DNA from: Notospermus geniculatus
Lineage: Eukaryota; Nemertea; Pilidiophora; Heteronemertea; Lineidae
Reading direction: 5' to 3'
Assembly: GCA_002633025.1 (NCBI GenBank)
Contig: NMRB01001406.1
Span: 106,347-170,346 of the forward strand
Length of the DNA: 64,000 nucleotides
Within the stretch, counting starts at the first letter, position 1, and the number at the start of each line of letters is the position of its first letter. A program made the translations under genes and the position numbers. Shown here in pieces: positions 54,001-60,567 of the stretch. The notes beneath the pieces are model-generated. The model had not been told where the DNA came from, did not search any database, and saw nothing but the letters and a program-made list of their open reading frames with translations.

Positions 54001-56998
54001 CTAATGGTAACAAGAGGCTTGTTGGACATGAGCTCAGCTGATGATAACAAGAGGGATGTTGGCCTTGTGCTCAGCTGATGGTAACAAGTGGTGTGTTCGA
54101 TATGAGCTCAGCTGATGGTAACAAGAGGCTAGTGGGACATGTGCTCAGCTGATGATGACAGGGGTCTATGAGCTGAGTGATCTGCCAATGATGAGAGACA
54201 TTGACTGAGCCTGGTCAAGAGACTAGGCTTCATCAAGTGGATCTGACAAAGAGAAGTCGAGGGAACGGCTTAGAACGCGCAAAAATATGAGGGTTGTGAT
54301 ATCATTAGGGAGGGCACCTACCAGAAGTATTAGATAGGACAGTCTAAATACGAGGCAAGGAATAGAACAAACTCTAACAAGAAACTCATCAAGATTGTCC
54401 ACGAGTCAGACACTGATGTTGAAAGAAATATCGGGAAAATTGACGAGAAGAAAAAGCACGGTTACCTGCATCCAGAAACTCATCAATGCCAGTCACAGAA
54501 ACGTGTTGTCGGAATCCCAATGAAGCTATGTCATGTCAGGTGATGGCAGGCATTGATATCGGGGATACCGTACCTCAATGACGTTAGTTGTCAGGGGAAA
54601 CACAGATCATGGGAAAAACTCCACGTATATAAAAACCGAGGTATACCCATCGTGCCCATATTTGGCACTGTAGCACATTAGCGTAGATACTGGGAGTGAC
54701 GTTTTTCGTCATAAATGCAAATTTGCGTACAAAAGAATAACAATTATATCCTATTCCGTTAGCAGAGGTAATAAAGGTATGATGGCGCCAGAAAAATATC
54801 CTGTGGCAAATGTATTGTGTTTCAACTTCTGAAAGATAAACCAAAACGTAGGCGTGCGGTTGTGGTTCCGATTAAAGAAGAACAATGTTTTATGTGTTCA
54901 CTAATAGACACGCATATTGCTGTAGTTTTTCTTCTATGGATGAAACGAACAGGAGGAATTATTGATGACTCTGTCATCTGCGTCTTCAGGATACGGTGGG
55001 ATCATATGCATGATGTCGACTCCGTTAGAACGGCAGGGATATCCCCAATTGTTGAGCCGCAGTTAGTGGATTGAGTAGTGAGGAAGGAGAGATACACCCT
55101 CATAACTTCAACCTCAAACGTGTGGTGAAAGAGTCGTCAACAGTACAGAGTTTACTCCTACAGTTCGAGTTAATGAGTATAGTGGAATGTCCCTTTGGGG
55201 ATTGGATAGGTCTGCCTGGAGGCCACCTCCATGTCAAGGACACCAAGTTCAACCTTGAATTTGCAGTTTCCATTCAATCTAGCCCCAGAGGTCAAATGCT
55301 TTGTCGATTCGAGATCACATGAGATTTTGATCAGTACGCTCCGACGTCAAGAGTGCCTCTGTAGGCCTACATCAGAACACCTCTCAATTGAGGACATCTC
55401 TCAATTAAGGACACTTTTCGAGAGTGTCCTCAAGATGTTCCACTATGCTAATGCTTGAACCTGTCATTTCTCTACGCTGAGACTTGAACACTCTGACAAT
55501 CACAATATCCTTGAGCTATTGAAGACACACCAGAGTTGAATGACAAAACCTACTCTACACGAGCTCAAGTTATTGAAGACATCAGCTGGTTTCAGCTAGC
55601 TTCAGTCATAAAAAGCTGCATTGTGGGAACTTGGTGTGCAATAAAAGCCAAACACAGAGTGAATTTTGATCCATTTTGCAACACAGCACTTCAGATGGTA
55701 TGCAACACCACGCAACACCAAAACCTTCAATTGCTCGTCAGCTAAAAAATCCATCTGCATAGAAAGGCAATTGATGGAACTGAAAACGCATTTTTCTAAA
55801 CTGGCAGATCATTGGCACCTGACGGCGTAAATCTCTCCTGGGGAATTGGTATCTGAAATTTGATGAGCTAACACTGACACGCGTATCAGATAAGTATTCG
55901 TCTCATCTTGAATTTCCATAGAGAGTTAGGGTGGATATGACTGAAGGACACCCACGTTCGGAGATAGGAAGACGATACCAAACTTACAACCGTTTTTTTC
56001 TCAAACAGGGAGGCTCAAAAAACGAAGAGGAATTAAGTTACATTCCCGAGTATTTCAAATGATTCTGAATAGGCTCAACAGCTACAGTACAGGTCACAAT
56101 TGACATCCCAACGGCTTCGCGTAAGTTACTCGTAAGTTACGAGTAACTCACGGCTTTGGTTTCGCGTAACTTACCGCGTAATTCGCCAAAATCGCGTAAC
56201 TCGCCTCGTAAATCACTGCATAGCTAGCGAAATTCGCGTAACTCACCTCGTAAGTTGCGCGTAACATAGCTCGTGAGTTTTTGCGTAAGTTACGAGTGAC
56301 TTACGAGTAACTTACGCGAATTTAGGGATGTCAATTGTGACCTGTACTGTAAGCTGAATTCTTTTCTTCTCACAAGCACATAAAGTCAAACAATTAAACC
56401 TTCTGTGGTACACATCAGTCATGAGTCCAACACCCACACAACAAACTAACACAAAAATCTAACGAACGCGGCCTTCTTGAGGTGTTGGTCGGTAATACAA
56501 TTAACTTCCATTATCCAATCTATATCCTTGGTAACACATCAGCACTTTTCATAGTTTTCGCTCCTCAAGATTGACAAGTTGGAAAAGGTGAGAGTGACGG
56601 CAACTGAAGTGCTGGTGTTGCCCCCTGTTGGAGTTCTGGCACATCAGAAGAAATCAGCACTGAGGGAGTAGTGTCTAGTTCTTCAAAAATAACATTCCTT
56701 CATCTTCATCAGACATCTTTATCTCTGGGTCAAAGGTCAAGGTCTCAAAAGGTCAAAGTAAAGGTCAAGTTATCAAGGTTAAACTAAAGGTCAAGGTATC
56801 AAGGTCAAAGTAAAGGTTAAGTTATCAAGGTTAAAGTAAATGTCAGGTTCTCAAGGTCAAAGTAAAGGTCAAGGTCTCAAGGTCAATCATCGACTTATCA
56901 CAACCTTACCTCTACATTCCCAGTTTCTGACACATGGACACTGACGGCCCCGGACAAGATGGTGTACCAGTTAGTCCCAAGATCTCCCTGCCGGAACA
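28334..56998 (-). CDS. RAPGEF4: EPAC: cAMP-regulated Rap guanine-nucleotide exchange factor, gene span
   Basis: Gene-level entry. Exons described in the block entries encode, in order, cyclic-nucleotide domain A, linker, DEP, cyclic-nucleotide domain B, REM, Ras-association region and CDC25-homology exchange domain. This is the EPAC2 (RAPGEF4) architecture. cAMP binding to domain B releases the catalytic domain to load GTP on Rap1/Rap2, and DEP helps bring the protein to membranes. Counting the duplicated module once, the exons here give about 968 aa. The roughly 70 N-terminal residues expected before domain A were not found between 56999 and the window end. Two cAMP domains favour the EPAC2 layout, but an invertebrate gene may be ancestral to both EPAC1 and EPAC2. 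Oddities are a frameshifted exon, a doubled five-exon module, a giant extra exon and an assembly gap. Confidence 0.92.
28708..29080. mobile_element. MITE with about 75 bp TIR and 9 bp target duplication
   Basis: CAACCTCGTTCCCAGGGGTC is mirrored by CCCCTGGGGACGAGGTTG, and the arms extend inward through CACTAACCCCTGG. CAGCGTCAT (9 bp) flanks both ends (28699-28707 and 29081-29089). The target length suggests a Mutator-like element. Confidence 0.85.
29111..29335. mobile_element. TA-flanked MITE rich in TGACGTCA motifs
   Basis: GAGCTTGTGCA...TGCACAAGCTC termini are bordered by TA on each side, and the arms extend inward to GGTGACGTCA / TGACGTCACT-type sequence. The interior carries several TGACGTC or TGACGTCA words. 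It lies in an EPAC intron. Confidence 0.8.
29345..29513 (-). mobile_element. tRNA-derived SINE, family A
   Basis: The minus strand reads GTCAGAGTGGTGCAGTGGAA (A-box region), then CCAGGTTCGATCCCC (B-box), then a body ending near ACCGGTTTCCTCCTG. Six or more relatives occur in the window, nearly all in EPAC introns. Confidence 0.8.
29606..29715 (-). mobile_element. Dispersed repeat fragment
   Basis: The ends GGGGGAGAACCCAGACCCCC and CCTGGGTCTGCCCCC (minus strand) form the inverted termini of a short repeat with a GGTGTGGGCATTGG-type centre. It is found inside an EPAC intron and encodes nothing. Confidence 0.45.
30045..30185 (-). mobile_element. tRNA-derived SINE or tRNA relic, family C
   Basis: The minus strand contains CAGGTGGTAGAGCGTTGGAC (A-box and tRNA-like arm) and CCAGTTCAAATCCC (B-box) at tRNA spacing. 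The cloverleaf ends are not intact, so this is a SINE head rather than a working tRNA gene. Confidence 0.6.
30515..30650 (+). mobile_element. tRNA-derived SINE, family A, plus strand
   Basis: GTCAGAATGGTGCAATAGAA is followed by CTGGGTTCGATCCCC at B-box position. The order is the same as the minus-strand family A copies, in the opposite orientation. Confidence 0.7.
31280..31453. mobile_element. pogo-like MITE copy in an EPAC intron
   Basis: It starts after TA with CAGTGGAACCTCCCTATTC and ends with a decayed CATTTCCATTG-TA. The interior has GGTGTCCTTAGTGAGGGTGT, shared with copies at 23680 and 51207. Confidence 0.7.
33395..33580. mobile_element. Transposon fragment abutting the REM exon, copy 1
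   Basis: On minus this runs from CACGCGCCGATCCAGGATTTG to CGGATCCGTGCC-type sequence. It is a dispersed-repeat style with GGGGGGCGCACCC and GGATCCG words, and lies directly after the REM exon. The same sequence follows the REM exon in copy 2 (about 36945-37108). It provides the read-through peptide after FQND and may have altered the donor context. Confidence 0.45.
33582..36014 (-). CDS. RAPGEF4: EPAC five-exon module, copy 1 (DEP end, CNB-B, REM)
   Basis: Exons 36014-35831, 35390-35245, 34572-34349, 34220-34108, 33766-33582 total 852 bp (284 codons), entering and leaving in phase 1. The first completes DEP ([19 protein letters not shown]). The next two form cyclic-nucleotide domain [38 protein letters not shown] and the phosphate-binding cassette [17 protein letters not shown]. 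The fourth is the hinge [20 protein letters not shown]. The fifth starts REM ([17 protein letters not shown]). Compared with copy 2 the acceptor of the fourth exon is AAG rather than CAG. The inferred REM donor reads ATGAAG rather than GTGAAG, so correct splicing from this copy is doubtful unless another donor is used. Confidence 0.85.
34694..35142. repeat. 42 bp minisatellite, about 11 units, copy 1
   Basis: The unit contains GGATAGTTGCTCTCTATGGG and CAACTCGGCCATAGAAAAC. It is intronic. The 42 bp length keeps a frame open ([14 protein letters not shown] repeated on minus), which is an artefact of unit length and not a gene. Copy 1 units mostly read GGGCAACTC. Confidence 0.9.
35655..35812 (-). 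mobile_element. SINE family A relic in duplication copy 1
   Basis: CAGGAGGAAACTGGAG with AGAGAGCCATCTCATTCC (plus-strand text) matches the 3' body of the family A SINEs. The tRNA-like head is worn. The same insertion is at about 39120-39280 in copy 2, so it predates the duplication. Confidence 0.5.
36151..36242. mobile_element. Single MULE arm at the duplication junction
   Basis: GGTAGTATGTAAACATTGAA and the following approximately 90 bp match the terminal arm of the element at 25926-26681. The arm is cut off after TCATAACAAAAA, exactly where copy 2 begins. The opposite arm is absent and there is no matching sequence after copy 2. Confidence 0.85.
36335..36697. mobile_element. 363 bp insertion present only in duplication copy 2
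   Basis: Copy 1 reads GGAGTAATCGATGGTTCTG with no insertion. Copy 2 reads GGAGTAAT, then GAGGAACCCGCA...TGCGGGTTCCCC, then ATTGATGGTTCTG. The 12 bp inverted ends and a duplicated AT (36333-36334 and 36698-36699) identify a DNA transposon insertion. The interior has no transposase. It contains GTGACGTCAGTACGTCA. Confidence 0.85.
37110..39479 (-). CDS. RAPGEF4: EPAC five-exon module, copy 2 (DEP end, CNB-B, REM)
   Basis: Exons 39479-39296, 38856-38711, 38093-37870, 37741-37629, 37294-37110 have the same lengths and phases as copy 1, 284 codons. Where I compared exons base by base, all differences are silent (GGA/GGG, GAT/GAC, GGC/GGA, TCA/TCG, CTT/CTC, ATC/ATA), so both copies encode the same peptide. 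Splice sites are canonical, including CAG before DVEANT and a possible GATC-GTGAAG donor after FQND. If both modules were spliced in series the frame would stay open and the protein would carry DEP-end, CNB-B and REM-start twice. If they are alleles or assembly duplicates, only one is used. Confidence 0.88.
38245..38605. repeat. About 41-42 bp minisatellite, about 9 units, copy 2
   Basis: Same array as at 34694-35142 but with its own unit variants (GGGGAACTC and GGGTACTC instead of GGGCAACTC) and fewer units. The separate homogenisation shows the arrays have evolved apart. Confidence 0.9.
39120..39280 (-). mobile_element. SINE family A relic in duplication copy 2
   Basis: Counterpart of the relic at 35655-35812, with a few substitutions. 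Confidence 0.5.
40758..45251 (-). CDS. RAPGEF4: EPAC block: post-CNB-A helix, Ser/Pro linker and DEP domain start
   Basis: Exons 45251-45194 ([19 protein letters not shown], aligning with the EPAC2 segment KYRQYMAG), 45047-44914 (a Ser/Pro/Lys-rich linker with [17 protein letters not shown]) and 40983-40758. The last encodes most of the DEP domain: [37 protein letters not shown] and [17 protein letters not shown]. Phases are 1, 0, 1 and fit the neighbours. DEP binds membranes through phosphatidic acid in EPAC1-type proteins. The 44914 donor enters a 3.9 kb intron holding the giant exon 43840-41309, so the two are likely alternative upstream partners of the DEP exon. Confidence 0.92.
41125..41300 (-). 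mobile_element. tRNA-derived SINE, family B, second copy
   Basis: The minus strand shows GGCACAGTGATTGAGC (A-box like) and GGGTTTGATTCCGGG (B-box). A body containing GAATGAGCTGCTCC and ending AAGGTTTCTGGAG follows, matching the copy at 14850-15015. It lies directly between the GC donor of the giant exon and the DEP exon. Confidence 0.65.
41309..43840 (-). CDS. Giant repeat-bearing exon, candidate alternative first exon of EPAC
   Basis: A 2532 bp open frame from ATG at 43840 ([18 protein letters not shown]) to codon GAG at 41309, 844 codons. The frame is open about 190 bp further upstream without another ATG. It ends TCTGAG-GCAAGT, a good GC donor, in phase 0. The next DEP exon also starts in phase 0, and unspliced the frame stops two codons later with no AATAAA before that exon. 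The protein is hydrophilic. It has about eleven 16-residue repeats near the middle ([16 protein letters not shown]), two PLDLS motifs, then a looser series of xDLCK / xELD segments. No family is recognised. Inference: an alternative promoter gives an EPAC form lacking CNB-A, as known for mammalian EPAC2B, but with a very long new N-terminus. A separate intron-nested gene is the alternative. Confidence 0.6.
42870..43400 (-). repeat. 48 bp coding tandem repeat, about 11 units
   Basis: In-frame 48 bp units encode variants of [16 protein letters not shown]. Three adjacent units (around 43100-43245) are almost identical in DNA while the flanking units have diverged. This suggests recent expansion from the centre of an older array. 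Confidence 0.9.
45252..46375. other. EPAC intron sequence, no exon seen
   Basis: Intron sequence upstream of the 45251 exon. It includes a B-box-like GGGTTCAAATCC on minus near 45838 and short inverted words (CCAGTCACATGTCGCT near 45480 against AGTGACATGCGACTGG near 45625) that suggest another short repeat. No coding exon is supported. Confidence 0.5.
46376..46711. repeat. About 57 bp minisatellite, six units
   Basis: Six imperfect units each contain CAGTGCTGCCA and a TCACTCATGGGACTTTA end. It lies in an EPAC intron. Confidence 0.85.
47585..48432. other. Assembly gap, 848 N
   Basis: An unbroken run of N lies within the intron between the 50993-50845 and 45251-45194 exons. The sequence immediately after the gap begins a block repeated at 58283. 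Confidence 1.
48433..50084. repeat. 1652 bp near-identical duplicate, copy A
   Basis: Identical in length to 58283-59934. I saw two substitutions (T/A near 48921, T/C near 49935) and no indels, even at the poly-C and poly-A tracts. It starts exactly at the gap edge. After AGTA the copies diverge abruptly, this one into a GAC-repeat tract. No gene lies within it. Confidence 0.95.
49650..49920. promoter_or_regulatory. Array of TGACCTTGA nuclear-receptor half sites
   Basis: At least eight TGACCTTGA words (reverse complement TCAAGGTCA, the known ERR/SF-1-type extended half site) occur in about 270 bp, alternating with CTCTTTCCAAAGGAT. It is also a degenerate tandem repeat, so motif density may be a by-product of repeat structure. 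It is repeated at 59500-59770. Confidence 0.5.
50086..50139. repeat. GAC/GGACGAC microsatellite and element end
   Basis: An ACGGACGACGACGACGACGA-type tract is followed by a short hairpin, AGCTCACCTC-ACAGAGGTGAGCT (to about 50171). Such tract-plus-hairpin ends are typical of dispersed repeats. Confidence 0.85.
50845..56998 (-). CDS. RAPGEF4: EPAC cyclic-nucleotide domain A exons, second one frameshifted
   Basis: Exon 56998-56910 encodes [18 protein letters not shown] and [11 protein letters not shown], the start of cyclic-nucleotide domain A, entered in phase 2 and left in phase 0. Exon 50993-50845 continues [20 protein letters not shown], then NTP. It must change frame to read [20 protein letters not shown] and FKVLWE. 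The exon is 149 bp where the conserved peptide needs 147, and the excess lies in GCCTCACGAAACG, just before the cassette arginine. Both splice sites are good. Either the assembly has a 2 bp error, or this allele encodes a truncated CNB-A form. The exon encoding the residues before FRQGD was not found in the window. Confidence 0.88.
51207..51639. mobile_element. pogo-like MITE, TA-flanked, with a nested insertion
   Basis: CAGTCGAACCTCTCTATTAA on the left and GTTAAGGGAGGTTCCACTG on the right are the pogo/Tigger-type termini, with TA outside each. It is interrupted by another element at 51227-51477. Without it the element is about 180 bp, like the copies at 23680 and 31280. Confidence 0.85.
51227..51477. 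mobile_element. TTAA-inserting MITE nested in the pogo-like element
   Basis: AGGAGCTGGACGTCCAAGTT is mirrored by AACTTGGACGTCGAGCTCCT. TTAA lies on both sides (51223-51226 and 51478-51481), and removal restores CTATTAAGGACACC of the host element. TTAA targets are made by piggyBac-type and some Kolobok elements. The interior has two CTGCCACCT words and no coding frame. Confidence 0.88.
51657..51957 (-). mobile_element. tRNA-derived SINE, family A, split by a fold-back element
   Basis: The minus strand has GTCAGAATGATGCAGGGGAA (A-box region) and CTAGGTTCAATCCCC (B-box), and ends at CGGTTTCCTCCTG. It is interrupted by the hairpin at 51695-51834. Confidence 0.75.
51695..51834. mobile_element. 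140 bp near-perfect hairpin MITE nested in a SINE
   Basis: GGGGCCATATTTATGAAGCC is mirrored exactly by GGCTTCATAAATATGGCCCC, and the arms match for about 55 bp through GCGTTCACGCAAATCTATTGT-type sequence. It is inserted into the tail of a family A SINE. Confidence 0.9.
52450..52616 (-). mobile_element. tRNA-derived SINE, family A
   Basis: The minus strand reads GCCAGAGTGGTGCAGTGGAA and CCAGGTTTGATTCCTG, with a tail ending TTTCCTCCTACATTAC. The head is close to the other family A copies. Confidence 0.8.
52734..53438. mobile_element. About 700 bp non-autonomous element with GCCCGCTTGGC termini
   Basis: GTGCCCGCTTGGC at the left and GCCAAGCGGGC at the right are inverted. The interior shows CCCCCTAGTGGC and CCCCCTGGAGGCC words and an ACGGACGAAGCGCCGTACC tract. 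No transposase frame is present. Target duplication is not clear. Confidence 0.6.
53452..53647. mobile_element. Long hairpin with GACCCCAACCGGGGTC arms
   Basis: The arms pair for about 90 bp: TTCCAGAATCTTGCGAATTT...GGAGACCAG against CTGGTCTC...AAATTCGCAAGATTCTGGAA. The loop is about 5 bp. A one-arm relative lies at 20053-20100. Confidence 0.88.
53969..54165. repeat. About 41 bp tandem repeat, five units
   Basis: Units contain TGGTAACAAGAGGCTTGTTG and GCTCAGCTGATG with moderate divergence. It is in an EPAC intron and has no coding support. Confidence 0.8.
54166..56084. other. EPAC intron sequence, no exon supported
   Basis: A 1.9 kb intronic stretch. Near 55375-55430 are pogo-like MITE scraps (ACACCTCTCAATTGAGGAC). 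Some plus-strand frames are open (54817-55322), but none is bounded by convincing splice sites or resembles a known protein. Confidence 0.5.
56085..56349. mobile_element. 265 bp TA-flanked MITE built of repeated CGCGTAAGTTAC palindromes
   Basis: TIR CAGTACAGGTCACAATTGAC is mirrored by GTCAATTGTGACCTGTACTG, with TA outside both ends. The inside is a series of GCGTAAGTTACTCG / CGAGTAACTTACGC words in both orientations, so the element can fold at several scales. Confidence 0.85.
56725..56885. promoter_or_regulatory. Array of AGGTCA / TCAAGGTCA half sites beside the CNB-A exon
   Basis: Eight AGGTCA words plus several AGGTTA and AGGTCT variants occur in about 160 bp, spaced by AAGTAA and TATCA. 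TCAAGGTCA is the classic ERR/SF-1 extended half site. It lies 25 bp downstream (in transcript direction) of the CNB-A exon, in the intron. Regulatory function is inferred from motif density only; it may simply be a satellite. Confidence 0.5.
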
Positions 56999-57599
56999 CT
57001 GAAAAGAGAAAGAAATCGGTGCTGTTTTGAAAATGCCCAGCATGGAATGACGACAAGAAATTTTCTTGAAGAGAACGTCAGGAACATCTGTAAATGAGAC
57101 CAGGGCAGAACAATATACATGTACAACATCACCTGCGACAGCTACGATATGACATTATCTGACCTTTACATTGAGGACTGAATACGGCATTTAGAAGACA
57201 TCAATGTCTTCAGAGCTTTGGGCGACTTCCCACAGGATCAGGACATCAAGAAGATACCAGCATGGTAGAGAGTCCCTCAAGGCGGTATGAAAGTGTAGAA
57301 AGGATACTGTGTTGGCATTCCTCTTAATCATGAGTTTGCTTGAAATCTGGGGTTCCACCTGCCTCCAGGTGCCCAAACCATCCACCGGACTAACAGTGTG
57401 GTAAACAGTCCCCGATCAGGCACATGCAAAATGCAGAGCACCGGTATTTTTCTTATGAGGTCATTTGAAGTCCAGATCATCACGTATCACCTGATACCCA
57501 CACCATCCCCCACTCACAATGTCTAACAGTCCCCCACGGGGACATGCAGCGTGCTGAGGGATTATAGTATTCTCCTTTAGGCCTAGAAGTCTGAGTTGA

Positions 57600-57762
57600 G
57601 AGCTGTAGGAGGAAACCGGAGCTCCGGAAGAAACCTCTGCTGTCAGAGAGAGTCATCCTGTTTATCACATGAGTAGGCTTACCAGATCAGACCAGGAATC
57701 AAACCCGCGACCTCAGAGGTGATAGGGAATAGATGTTTCCACTGCACCACTCCGACAGCACT
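57600..57762 (-). mobile_element. tRNA-derived SINE, family A
   Basis: The minus strand shows GTCGGAGTGGTGCAGTGGAA and GCGGGTTTGATTCCTGG, with a tail at CCGGTTTCCTCCTAC. Confidence 0.8.
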
Positions 57763-58282
57763 TGGCTATCGCTCTCTCCTCATGACCTCATGAGGTCGTT
57801 TGAAGGTGGAGTTTCCACCAACCTCCCGATTCCCAAACCAGCGTCCACGGCCGCCATTTCATGTTCCACACGGGTCAAGGAAGTCGTCCATCAGGCGTTC
57901 ACTCTCACACGAAATTAACGCATTAATTACATCGATCATTAGATGAAGGTTACAAGTTTTCATTGTGCGGTCACGCAGCGTTTGGCGGTTTACACCCAAC
58001 GCCGACTGCAACCTTAGCAATACATCATAAATTTCCCTCTGAATGCAATATTTCAAGATCAATATCACCATATAGTGTGGGGCCGTGGAACATTGACATC
58101 GCTCAAGGCACTGACAGGAGACAGCAAGGTCCAAATGTATGAAAATGAAACTGCATATTGTTCAGCTCCAGCCAGGGTTTTTTACACGACCTTATGAGCT
58201 AAGTCAAGGTTGAGTTCCTATATCAAGGGGCAAAAGTAACCGGAATGCTTCAATAAGACTGTCTTGGACTGCTGTCCCTTGT

Positions 58283-59934
58283 TACTGCTCTACATAACAT
58301 CACTGGTCTCCTTGTGAATACTCCTCCCCCCCCCCCAAAAAAAAATCCTCAATGACCTTGCCACTTCTTTCTTTTAATCAATTAACCATCCTCTTCCATC
58401 ACGGCCAAGGTCAGAAAAAATCTCATCATCTCACTATGGATGATCTAATAACGTCTGGCATTACGGGAGTCTTGAGTGATAAGTATGAGAAGACAGGTCA
58501 AGCCAGTAGCTCATTAATTAATCAGAATTAATTGAAAGTGACTTCTGTGTAATGCACATGGTTGGCAGTTTATAACTGAACAACAAGTCGGTTGTGATTC
58601 GTTCAAGGTCCCACTTCATTTTGCTGCCTACTGGTTAAGCCCCTTCCACACTATGCAACGTGACTCGTTATGACGGGATTATTCTGTTGCGTGGTGAAGT
58701 GTGGATACCTTTGCAACTGGTCAGCAGCAGTAGCACGACTTGGTCGCCGGTGACTGAACGTGTTGAGTCTCCAGCAAGGAGGAGGGTAGGCCTAGAGGAG
58801 TGGACGTATGCCAAATTCTCCTTGGAATGCAACAATGGGCTACAACTTGTTGCATAGCAAGGAACCCCTGGTCGTATGAGTCAGTTGCAAATCTCCCACC
58901 ATGACAAGACGATCACATCACAATGAGTTGCACAAGTGTGGACATGTCCTTAGACGTTCAACAAAGTCGTACCAAGAGACACTCCGCCTCTTCTTTGCCA
59001 TCAAAATGATGTTCAGCATTCTGCACAGAGACAGGCATCTCCAAATAAACATCGCAAATTCCCAACAAACAATACACTTCACAGGCCAAATTAATTGCCA
59101 ACAGTTAAGCACTGAGTTTCTCCCATGATTAGATGCAGTAATTATGTTCAAAATTGCTGAGGGCTGCACAAACGCCCTTGACACAGTTTTTCACAGAGTC
59201 AAAGTCATACAAAATTTGTGTCCCACTGACAGAATCAATACCTCCTCCATCACCGGGTACTCTGAATGGCCGCGTCGCCCATCATACCAACATATTCTAA
59301 GGTTGGCTGCTGTACATTGCTATATTTTATTTCTTTAGGAAATATTGGCTCATTTTTCAGAGTCAATCACAGACACTCCGTCTCAGACGCAGCCGTTGTC
59401 AACTTCATCTCATTTATCACCAGGAAATGAACTAAACCAGCCGAGCTGATAAACTGATTGGCGGCAAATTCACATGGAACTGTAAAACTTCAACTCTTTC
59501 CAAAGGATGACCTTGACTTTACCACTGACCTTGACTCTGTTCATCCATGACCTTGACGTAACTCTTTCCAAAGGATTACCTTGACCTTTACCAGAGTGAC
59601 CTTGACATTTTTACCAATGACCTTTGACTGAACTCTTTCCAAAGGATAACCTTGACCTTAACCAGTGACCTTGACTTTGTTCACCAATGACCTTGACTTA
59701 CAATTGTTTCCAAAGGATGACCTTTACCTTTACCAATGACCTTGAACTTACTCATGAATGACCTTGACCCTGGCTCTCTAATACGATTCATTTCACCACA
59801 GAAGCTTTGAATGATAGAGGTCAACAAAGAACTATACATTGAACACAATATTGATTTTGTGAGGTCTGTGATCTTGTATGAGGTTTCCTAAAGGAATTCT
59901 TTACAAGTTGAACTTCAAACAGGTCTGATCAGTA
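58283..59934. repeat. 1652 bp near-identical duplicate, copy B
   Basis: Counterpart of 48433-50084. It has intact flanks on both sides, so it is the better candidate for the true genomic location. It contains a second copy of the TGACCTTGA array at about 59500-59770. Confidence 0.95.
59500..59770. promoter_or_regulatory. Array of TGACCTTGA half sites, copy in duplicate B
   Basis: Same array as 49650-49920, eight TGACCTTGA words. It lies upstream of the CNB-A exon. Confidence 0.5.
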
Positions 59935-60195
59935 TCTCTACTGTCATGATGAGACGACTCTCAATTATCATGTTTTTTGAAGGGTTAATCTAATATTTTA
60001 TGCACACATGATCACAATAACAAAGTGAAAGCTTTAATAGCCACTTTGGTAACTCGGCCTGAATCAATATCACCAGAAAATAATACGTTATTTAACGAGC
60101 CAGATTGACCTTTATGAAATGTCACAACATATTGAACTCATTATGTTTTTATTGATACATTAGTTAACTGATGGCTATGTAAATCCACAATCATT

Positions 60196-60567
60196 TCACC
60201 AACACTGCCCTGTATGCCGGGATGAATAAAGTGAACATTTCATGTGTTGGCAGAATTGCCCATAGAAACTTCCATGCCTTGTCGGACCTGATGGATAACT
60301 CTGATATGATGCAGGAGTCCCTATGCTCGGACTAACACCCCCAAACTCAACTAACTTATCATTTTCAAGAACAGTTGGTTTGAGGGCAATATCACTGAAT
60401 AACTGAATGAGGACCCCGGATCCTTCATCTTGTGGTAATCCATGGTTCACATCACTCCTCCCAATATCACCAAACAGGTTCTCCTTTAGACTGGTACCCG
60501 ATCTTCTGGGCAGCTTGCATTCGAAGACCGGTGAAACCAAATGATCTGAGCCGGAATTCCGGCTCAT
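60196..60567 (-). CDS. Orphan 123-codon open frame
   Basis: ATG at 60567 (SRNSGSDHLVSPVFECKLPR) to TGA at 60196. The frame lies about 0.6 kb outside duplicate B and no family is recognised. The C-terminal part has Cys/His (FCQHMKC, SRHTGQC). Directly upstream on minus are TGACGTCATG overlapping the start codon and a TATATTTAG about 65 bp before it, which is a plausible promoter arrangement. It does not resemble the EPAC N-terminus. It could be an exon of an upstream gene, a 5' exon of EPAC or a chance frame. Confidence 0.25.
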   Translation of the reverse strand: MSRNSGSDHLVSPVFECKLPRRSGTSLKENLFGDIGRSDVNHGLPQDEGSGVLIQLFSDIALKPTVLENDKLVEFGGVSPSIGTPASYQSYPSGPTRHGSFYGQFCQHMKCSLYSSRHTGQCW

